A stretch of DNA of 39,554 nucleotides, taken from the NCBI GenBank assembly GCA_964631375.1, contig CAZVYQ010000024.1, positions 1 to 39,554 of the forward strand. Reading direction: 5' to 3'. Both the position numbers and the translations under genes were made by a program. The stretch comes from JAAYYM01 sp964631375 (GTDB taxonomy: Bacteria; Bacillota; Clostridia; Lachnospirales; Lachnospiraceae). Position 1 is the first letter of the stretch. Every line of letters begins with the position of its first letter. Shown here one piece after another: positions 33,819 to 39,554 of this stretch. The notes under the pieces are model-generated. The model ran no database searches, was not told the origin of the DNA, and saw nothing but the letters and a program-made list of their open reading frames with translations.

Positions 33819-33889
33819 CAGGGGATGAGAGAATCGAACTCCCACTAAAGGTTTTGGAGACCCTTGTCATACCACTTGACCAATCCCCT
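33819..33889 (-). tRNA. tRNA-Trp (anticodon CCA)
   Basis: A full cloverleaf can be drawn. Acceptor AGGGGAT pairs with ATCCCCT; the D-stem is GTC/GAC; the anticodon stem AGGGT/ACCTT holds the loop CTCCAAA with anticodon CCA. The T-stem GGGAG/CTCTC has loop TTCGATT. The discriminator base is G, as expected for Trp, and the 3' CCA is not encoded. It has its own promoter and terminator. Confidence 0.96.
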
Positions 33890-33896
33890 AAATAAA

Positions 33897-33914
33897 CGGG
33901 TCAGTTTTGACCCG
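33897..33914 (-). promoter_or_regulatory. Hairpin at the 5' end of the tRNA-Trp transcript, possibly the gatB terminator
   Basis: CGGGTCA and TGACCCG form a perfect 7-bp stem with a 4-base loop, followed by TTTATTT. It lies directly at the expected tRNA start site and 43 bases after the gatB stop, so it could end gatCAB messages and also be the tRNA leader. Confidence 0.5.
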
Positions 33915-33921
33915 CTTATTA

Positions 33922-33950
33922 TTTATATCATAGTTGGATAGGCTTGTCAA
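33922..33950 (-). promoter_or_regulatory. Strong sigma-A promoter of tRNA-Trp
   Basis: On the minus strand, TTGACA (33950-33945), a 17-base spacer and TATAAA (33927-33922). It matches consensus at 11 of 12 positions. Confidence 0.85.
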
Positions 33951-33956
33951 TGAAAT

Positions 33957-35387
33957 TTAGAGCAACTCCTTTAGTAATGTACTGACGACACCGGGATCTG
34001 CTTTTCCCTGCATGGCCTTCATCGTCTGACCTACTAAAAAGCCTATCGCACGTTCCTTGCCATTCCTGTAATCTATGACAGACTGCGGGTTATCCACAAG
34101 GACCCGTTCGATCACGGGCTTTAAGGCTAACGGATCGGATACCTTCATCATTCCATGTTTGACTGCATAGGTCTCGGGTGCAATGTCATCTGCATACATG
34201 ACTTCAAAGATTTCCTTTGCAACAGTTGTGCTGACCATTCCCTGTTCTGTCATATCGATGAGTTCTGCCAAATGCTTAGGTGAAAATCGCAACTGCTCCG
34301 GCTCCTCATCCCGTTCCTTCATCAATCTCAGTGTCTCTCCCATGAGCCAGTTGGAGACTTTTTTTGGATTATGGCAGATCGCTGCAGTTTCCTCAAACAG
34401 GTTGGCTAATCTACGATTTCCGGTCAAGATATCGATATCATAATCAGGGATATCATACTCTGCCTTGTAACGAATCCGCTTCTCATCTCTCATTTCCGGT
34501 TGTCTTGCCTTGATTTTCGCAATCCACTCTTCATCAATGACAAGTGGCGGCAGATCTGGCTCAGGAAAATATCTGTAGTCTCTGGCATCCTCCTTGGATC
34601 GCATTGTATAGGAACAGTTCTGATCATCATCCCAACGCCTTGTTTCCATAATGATAGGCTTCTGTTGTTCCAAAAGGGCGATCTGACGTTTACGCTCTCC
34701 TTCAATGGCATGGCGGATTGCACGAAAGGAATTCAGGTTTTTCATCTCTGTTCGAGTTCCAAGCCGCTCTGCTTTGTTCTCACGTACCGACAGGTTCACA
34801 TCTGCACGCATCGAACCCTCCTGTAGCTTGCAGTCGGACACACCGAGATATTGAAGAATCAGTCTTAACTTCTCAAGATAGGCTATGACCTCATCAGCAT
34901 TATCCATATCAGGCTCTGATACGATCTCAATCAGCGGAACACCCGAGCGGTTATAATCGATGAGCGTCATTTTTTCGGCATCATCATGGATCAGTTTTCC
35001 GGCGTCCTCCTCCATATGTATCTCATGAATGCGAATCCGTTTTGTCTGCGAGTTTTCTATCTCCACATACCCATCATAACAAATCGGAAGATACAGCTGC
35101 GATATCTGATAGTTCTGCGGATTATCCGGATAGAAATAATTCTTCCGGTCAAATCTGCAGTACCTGTTGACCTTACAATTGAGTGCCATGCCCGCTGCCA
35201 AGGCATATTCCACAACCTGCTTGTTCAATATCGGAAGCGTCCCAGGCATACCTGTACATATCGGGCAGGTGTGTGTATTTGGTGCTCCGCCAAATTCAGT
35301 CGAACAGCCGCAGAAAATCTTTGTCTTGGTTGCAAGTTCAACGTGTACCTCCAACCCGATCGTGGTCTGATACTGTTCACTCATCAC
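33957..35387 (-). CDS. gatB: Aspartyl/glutamyl-tRNA amidotransferase subunit B
   Basis: 476 residues. The N-terminal kinase-like domain opens YQTTIGLEVHVEL; the zinc cysteines CGCSTEFG and CPICTGMPG are present, as is MRADVNLSVR. The C-terminal YqeY-type tail ends MQGKADPGVVSTLLKELL. GatB phosphorylates the glutamyl or aspartyl group on mischarged tRNA, which then receives ammonia made by GatA. Its ATG overlaps the gatA stop as ATGA. It is the last gene of gatC-gatA-gatB. Confidence 0.97.
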   Translation of the reverse strand: MMSEQYQTTIGLEVHVELATKTKIFCGCSTEFGGAPNTHTCPICTGMPGTLPILNKQVVEYALAAGMALNCKVNRYCRFDRKNYFYPDNPQNYQISQLYLPICYDGYVEIENSQTKRIRIHEIHMEEDAGKLIHDDAEKMTLIDYNRSGVPLIEIVSEPDMDNADEVIAYLEKLRLILQYLGVSDCKLQEGSMRADVNLSVRENKAERLGTRTEMKNLNSFRAIRHAIEGERKRQIALLEQQKPIIMETRRWDDDQNCSYTMRSKEDARDYRYFPEPDLPPLVIDEEWIAKIKARQPEMRDEKRIRYKAEYDIPDYDIDILTGNRRLANLFEETAAICHNPKKVSNWLMGETLRLMKERDEEPEQLRFSPKHLAELIDMTEQGMVSTTVAKEIFEVMYADDIAPETYAVKHGMMKVSDPLALKPVIERVLVDNPQSVIDYRNGKERAIGFLVGQTMKAMQGKADPGVVSTLLKELL

Positions 35388-36874
35388 CTGTCACCCCACT
35401 CATCTGTTGTACCATAATCCTTATCCTTGCTGCAGTCACCCAAGGTAAGCTGCTCGTAGGTGTATGCTGCCTGTAATACTTTCTTCTCTGCAAAGCAATT
35501 TCCCATGATCTGCAGTCCGATTGGCAATCCGTCGGAATCCATACCACACGGAATGCTGATACCCGGCAGCCCGGCGAGATTTGCTGCAACCGTATCAAGG
35601 TCACTCTGATACATTCGAATCGGATCACATAACGATTCTCCAAGCAGCGGAGCCGTAGTCGGAGCCGTTGGTCCGAGAATGACGTCATACCTCTCAAAAG
35701 CCTTATCAAATGCTTGTCTGATCAATGCTTTGGTACGCAATGCCTTCAGATAATATGCATCATAATAACCGGAGCTTAGTACAAAGGAACCCAGCATGAT
35801 TCTTCTCCTGACCTCTGATCCAAAACCTTCGGTTCGGGTCTTCTTGTACATGGTATGCAGATTCTCGTATTCTTTTGTCCGATATCCATATTTGACCCCA
35901 TCGAAACGAGCCAGATTGGAGCTTGCTTCTGCACACGCAATGATGTAATAGGCAGGAACCGCATATTTCACATAACCCAGTTCAAACTCCTCCACCTTGG
36001 CTCCTGCTGCACGGAATTGTTCAGCGGCTTTTAAGACAGCCTTTTTCACTTCTTCATTTGTACTCTCTGTCAGGTAGTCTAGTGGTATACCAATTCTCAT
36101 TTTGCTCACATCACATATCAGTGCAGATGTAAAGTCTGTATCACTTCGCCGCATGGAAGTCGCGTCCATTGGATCATGGAAGGATATGTGTTCCATCACA
36201 GCTGCACAATCACCAACCGTCCTCGTAATCGGTCCGATCTGATCCAGAGAGGAACCATATGCAACCAGCCCATAACGTGAAACCGTTCCATAAGTCGGCT
36301 TCATCCCGACTACTCCGCAAAATCCGGCCGGTTGACGAATCGATCCACCGGTATCGGAACCCAGAGCAAAAGCACACTCTCCCAATGCCACAGCGGTACA
36401 GCTGCCACCAGAGGAGCCTCCGGGGACGTGGTCTGATTGACAGGGATTTTTGGTATCACCAAAATATGAGGTCTCTGTTGTAGACCCCATTGCAAACTCA
36501 TCCATATTTGTCTTGCCAAGCAGAATCACACCCTCCTGTTCCAGATGCTTCACTGCACTGGCGGTATAGGGTGGCTTAAAATGCTCCAGAATTTTAGATC
36601 CGCATGTCGTTCGCAGTCCTTCTGTACATAGATTGTCCTTCACTACCATTGGTACTCCGGCCAGGTTCCCCGTCAATTCTCCTGCGTCTATCCGTTTCTG
36701 TACCTTATCGGCACGCAACAATGCTCTCTCTGCATCAACAGTAATCATGGCATGATAGCTATTCTCCAGCGCAGATATACGATCCAGATAGAATTGTACT
36801 GCTTCTCTGACAGAAATATGGTGTTGTTGGATCTTAACTGCCAGTTCAGTGGCTGTGGTCGTTGGTTGCATCAT
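35384..36874 (-). CDS. gatA: Aspartyl/glutamyl-tRNA amidotransferase subunit A
   Basis: 496 residues, amidase-signature enzyme. The Ser-cisSer-Lys triad is visible: VVKDNL (Lys), PGGSSGGS (cis-Ser region) and GSDTGGSIRQPA (nucleophile Ser). It releases ammonia from glutamine for GatB. AAAGGA lies 8 bases before the ATG and inside the end of gatC, whose frame overlaps this gene by 29 bases. In most Clostridia this complex makes Gln-tRNA, Asn-tRNA or both. Confidence 0.97.
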   Translation of the reverse strand: MMQPTTTATELAVKIQQHHISVREAVQFYLDRISALENSYHAMITVDAERALLRADKVQKRIDAGELTGNLAGVPMVVKDNLCTEGLRTTCGSKILEHFKPPYTASAVKHLEQEGVILLGKTNMDEFAMGSTTETSYFGDTKNPCQSDHVPGGSSGGSCTAVALGECAFALGSDTGGSIRQPAGFCGVVGMKPTYGTVSRYGLVAYGSSLDQIGPITRTVGDCAAVMEHISFHDPMDATSMRRSDTDFTSALICDVSKMRIGIPLDYLTESTNEEVKKAVLKAAEQFRAAGAKVEEFELGYVKYAVPAYYIIACAEASSNLARFDGVKYGYRTKEYENLHTMYKKTRTEGFGSEVRRRIMLGSFVLSSGYYDAYYLKALRTKALIRQAFDKAFERYDVILGPTAPTTAPLLGESLCDPIRMYQSDLDTVAANLAGLPGISIPCGMDSDGLPIGLQIMGNCFAEKKVLQAAYTYEQLTLGDCSKDKDYGTTDEWGDR

Positions 36875-37163
36875 ACAATGAGTCCTTTGTTACATATTGA
36901 TTATCTCTTACCTGTGGTGCATTTCGCAGCATGGCTTCATGCTGATCCAAGCCGGTTACAAGATCGTCTCGAAATACATTCTGAACCGGAAATATATGTA
37001 CTGCCGGTTCTACTCCCTCTGTATCCAGTTCCCTGAGCAGGTCAACATATTGCAGCATCTGTTCCATGTCCTGTTTTGCCTGCTGCCGCTCATCCTGATC
37101 CAGCTCCAGCTTCGATAAAATACTGACTTCCTCTATCATTTCATCTGTAATTGTAAGCTTCAT
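36846..37163 (-). CDS. gatC: Aspartyl/glutamyl-tRNA amidotransferase subunit C
   Basis: 105 residues. GatC wraps around GatA and GatB and stabilises the complex. ISILSKLELD-type N-terminal helix (EVSILSKLELDQDER), the MLQYVDLLRELDTEGVEP segment and the C-terminal FRDDLVT all fit the family. A GGGAGAGTACGGAG stretch precedes the ATG. It lies 29 bases after the diguanylate cyclase stop, and its last 29 bases overlap gatA. Confidence 0.94.
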   Translation of the reverse strand: MKLTITDEMIEEVSILSKLELDQDERQQAKQDMEQMLQYVDLLRELDTEGVEPAVHIFPVQNVFRDDLVTGLDQHEAMLRNAPQVRDNQYVTKDSLYDATNDHSH

Positions 37164-37192
37164 ACTCCGTACTCTCCCGTCACTCCGGCAAT

Positions 37193-38863
37193 TCAGATCA
37201 TTGTATGCTGTAGCTTCATTTTATGCTTATTACGATACAGCATCCGATCTGCCTGTTTCATCAAAGCCTCAAAACTGATCTCATCATCCGGCTCACACAC
37301 AGCGTAACCACCTGCAATGCTGAGTATATAATCCACCTCACGGTTATTCATCTCTATCTCATGCTCCAGTGACTTATAAGCAGCACCAAAATCATCACTG
37401 TCACAGCTGTCCATAATCACTGCAAATTCATCTCCTCCGATACGATAACAGTCACCGTACCTTCCAAATGCTTTAACTAGGCTCTGGTAAGTACGTCTGA
37501 TCGCATCATCTCCGGTTGCATGTCCATATGTATCATTGATAACCTTTAGGTTATTCATATCAAATAGCACATAATAGATCTTATGACTTCTCGTACTGCT
37601 TCTGGACAGTTCGAAAACACGATCCATATAAGCATTTCTGTTTTGACCGTTTGTCAAAGCATCAATATATGCAAGTTTTTCGTAATATCTCTTTTCACGA
37701 ACTTCTTCTTCGTACCGATTAAAGTTTTGTATGGAATCAACTGCCATGACTACCTCAAAACCAATGATTCCAATCTGCACACAAATTCCAATATTGGCTG
37801 TAGTCGTATTCCTGTATAGCTGCCAGATTCCGGCCATACTGCCAATGATCAATACACCCAGTGCCTGTGCCAGTACAAAACTCTCCCGATATCGATATTT
37901 GATTATCTCAATGAGACAAATTGTTATTACGATCACCATAGCAGCCAATACAGAAACATGGAAAATGATGATCGTCTGGAAGAAGTCTGCAACCCCAGTG
38001 AACTGTAACACAGCCGTAATCACAAAATCTACCATAAAAACCCATTGCAGCATAAATGCAATCCATTTGTGCTGTGGCATCCACTTCTCTCTGATATACA
38101 TAAACAATGGGATCGGAAAGGCAATCTCACTTAAGAAAGGAAGCGCCGTGATCAGAAACTCATTGGATGTATAGAACTGAAGCATCCGGCTTTCCCCAAA
38201 TAAATAAAACGAACAGAACACCGCAAAGAGAGCCAAATAGGTAATATGTACGCTGCTGGCACCGCTCTTTGCCTTGATTCCATGGAATAGAAAGAGTAAA
38301 ATCCCAATGATTATCATGATCGTTGCACAGATGAGCTGACTCATCTGGCTACGTATGATATTGTACATCAGGTTTGTCTTATAGCCATAGTATATCTCAT
38401 TAATACTGCCGGAAAACTGCTCATAGGGACTCATTAGGGTAATTGTAAGCTTGTCGCCCACATATTGCTGTGGAATTCGAATGATGTTCCATGAACTGCC
38501 CCTGAAATTGCCGGGGAAAAGTGTGGGATCACAGCCCCGCGTATAGATGATCTCCTGATTGACTGAAACCTTTATGGATTGTTGGGCTGTACGAATCATA
38601 ATAGACATCCCCTCAGCAAAATCCTCCGGGATGGTCGTTGTGATACTGTATTCTTGATGGAATGGAATGTCCAGTTTGGCAGGTAATGTAATGGGAATCT
38701 CGTAACCGCTCTGATCCATCAGATGCCATCCCTGATTCATACTATATATTTGGCTTTCGTACAGGCCGAAATCCTCACCGCGATAACGTATCATTCCGTA
38801 TGCCAATACTACCGTAAACATCAAAATAATGCTCAACACAAATATATGTTGCTTATCCTTCAT
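37193..38863 (-). CDS. Membrane diguanylate cyclase with extracytoplasmic 7TMR-DISM-like domain
   Basis: 556 residues from the ATG at 38863; GGAGG lies 9 bases ahead, within the longer frame that reaches 38884. A first helix is at about 6-24, then an extracytoplasmic beta-rich domain of about 150 residues (GWHLMDQSGYEIPITLPAKL at its start) that resembles 7TMR-DISM sensors. About seven membrane helices follow, then a short coiled stretch and a C-terminal GGDEF domain with AYIDALTNGQNRNAY-type entry and RIGGDEFAVIMDS. The signature is intact, so it should make c-di-GMP. A RYGD segment sits 4 residues before GGDEF, close to but not at the normal I-site spacing. Confidence 0.9.
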   Translation of the reverse strand: MKDKQHIFVLSIILMFTVVLAYGMIRYRGEDFGLYESQIYSMNQGWHLMDQSGYEIPITLPAKLDIPFHQEYSITTTIPEDFAEGMSIMIRTAQQSIKVSVNQEIIYTRGCDPTLFPGNFRGSSWNIIRIPQQYVGDKLTITLMSPYEQFSGSINEIYYGYKTNLMYNIIRSQMSQLICATIMIIIGILLFLFHGIKAKSGASSVHITYLALFAVFCSFYLFGESRMLQFYTSNEFLITALPFLSEIAFPIPLFMYIREKWMPQHKWIAFMLQWVFMVDFVITAVLQFTGVADFFQTIIIFHVSVLAAMVIVITICLIEIIKYRYRESFVLAQALGVLIIGSMAGIWQLYRNTTTANIGICVQIGIIGFEVVMAVDSIQNFNRYEEEVREKRYYEKLAYIDALTNGQNRNAYMDRVFELSRSSTRSHKIYYVLFDMNNLKVINDTYGHATGDDAIRRTYQSLVKAFGRYGDCYRIGGDEFAVIMDSCDSDDFGAAYKSLEHEIEMNNREVDYILSIAGGYAVCEPDDEISFEALMKQADRMLYRNKHKMKLQHTMI

Positions 38864-38884
38864 GTCCCCAAACCTCCAAATCAA

Positions 38885-38914
38885 AGTATATCATGTACAT
38901 CCCCCAATGCACAA
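38885..38914 (-). promoter_or_regulatory. Candidate promoter of the diguanylate cyclase gene
   Basis: On the minus strand, TTGTGC (38914-38909), an 18-base spacer and TATACT (38890-38885). The -35 is only moderate. The expected start site lies close to the ribosome site. Confidence 0.45.
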
Positions 38915-38921
38915 TACTATT

Positions 38922-39554
38922 TCAATTATTTGGAATTTGTTTTCCGGTATGATCCATATGATAATGATCTCTTAATACTAGCTCTGATAATGGTATAATG
39001 GAATACCCTTTCTCCTTCAGACCTGTAATGATCGCATCCAGAGCCTGTGCAGTATATTCCGCCCCATTATGCATCAGAATAATCGCCCCATTGTCTAGAT
39101 TCTTGTGCTCACAAACAGTCTTGATCAAAGGATCGACTCCATAGTTTTTCCAGTCTAAGCTATCAACAGACCATTGACACGAGGAGTACCCGCAGGCAGT
39201 TGCAACCTTAATGACATCATTGTCATAATCTCCGTAGGGTGGACGAAACAGATTCATTTCATAGCCGGTCAGCTCCTTGACCTTATTATGAACCTTCATC
39301 AATTCCTCTCTATTATCTGCATCGGACAGCTGACTCATATTTTTGTGGTTCTCACTGTGATTGCCCAGATCATGACCTGCTGCCAGAATCGCCTTGACAT
39401 CCTCCGGATAAGCCTCCACCCATCCCCCTGTCATGAAGAAGGTAACATGTATGTTGTGTTTCTTCAAAATAGCGAGGATTTGATTCGTATCTTCATTGCC
39501 CCATGCTGCATCAAAACTGAGACCGACTACCTTCTGGTCGGTCTCTACGCAGTA
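38922..39554 (-). CDS. Polysaccharide deacetylase (NodB/PdaB-like), cut by the right window edge
   Basis: 210 residues are visible. The frame is open through 39554, so the TTG at 39467 is not the start. NodB motifs: SFDAAWGNEDT (motif 1, catalytic Asp), NHSENHKNMS (motif 2, zinc His pair), RPPYGDYD (motif 3), WSVDSLDWK (motif 4) and ILMHNG (motif 5). The AAWGNEDT form, rather than SFDDGP, is typical of the PdaB-type group in Clostridia. It removes acetyl groups from peptidoglycan or another exported glycan. The signal peptide or anchor lies outside the window. It lies 58 bases before the cyclase gene, with that gene's promoter in between. Confidence 0.9.
   Translation of the reverse strand, partial: YCVETDQKVVGLSFDAAWGNEDTNQILAILKKHNIHVTFFMTGGWVEAYPEDVKAILAAGHDLGNHSENHKNMSQLSDADNREELMKVHNKVKELTGYEMNLFRPPYGDYDNDVIKVATACGYSSCQWSVDSLDWKNYGVDPLIKTVCEHKNLDNGAIILMHNGAEYTAQALDAIITGLKEKGYSIIPLSELVLRDHYHMDHTGKQIPNN

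Overview
The window looks like chromosome from a low-to-mid GC, Gram-positive anaerobe of the Clostridia, most likely Lachnospiraceae. The reasons are strong AGGAGG-type ribosome sites, consensus sigma-A promoters, GatCAB, LL-diaminopimelate aminotransferase (DapL), KtrAB, a type III glutamine synthetase, and an ANTAR-type nitrogen regulator beside glnA. There are no insertion sequences, CRISPR arrays or rRNAs. One tRNA (Trp) is present. The genus is not determined.

Region 1 (1-7845) is a cell-surface glycan block. A leftward operon reads FAD oxidoreductase, GT-C-type membrane protein, FkbH-like HAD/acyltransferase, acyl carrier protein, and the first 40 codons of an MBOAT acyltransferase cut by the window edge. 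FkbH plus ACP plus MBOAT suggests a carrier-bound C3 acyl unit made in the cytosol and passed to an exported polymer. A YfhO-family membrane protein diverges from this operon, with two DNA dyads between them.

Region 2 (7846-16636) is a nitrogen-assimilation block. Rightward: glnN (GSIII) and an ammonium transporter fused to a P-II domain, separated by a 233-bp fold-back element and a terminator hairpin just ahead of the transporter. Leftward and convergent: glnA (GSI-alpha), an ANTAR regulator, dapF and dapL. The glnA leader has a hairpin with an A1/G4 hexaloop, a second hairpin and a terminator-like hairpin that competes with it. This is the layout expected of an ANTAR antitermination target, so the regulator may control its own operon.

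Region 3 (16637-27920) has one small membrane protein with a degenerate FMN-binding-like domain. It is followed by a long leftward run (read from 27920 down): a small conserved protein, an EAL phosphodiesterase with a degenerate GGDEF, hflK, hflC, two overlapping aminotransferases (the second HisC-like), a small-multidrug-export-type protein, a methyltransferase, hslO and nadE.

Region 4 (27983-33707) is transport and envelope: a GT39-like membrane protein, ktrB-ktrA potassium uptake, a holin-like two-TM protein on the opposite strand, and a MATE exporter.

Region 5 (33708-39554), all leftward, holds a polysaccharide deacetylase cut by the right edge, a membrane diguanylate cyclase, gatC-gatA-gatB, and tRNA-Trp with its own promoter and terminator.

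All function calls rest on motifs read by eye. No database search was run. Several gene starts were moved inward from the longest open frame because a clear ribosome site supports the later codon.
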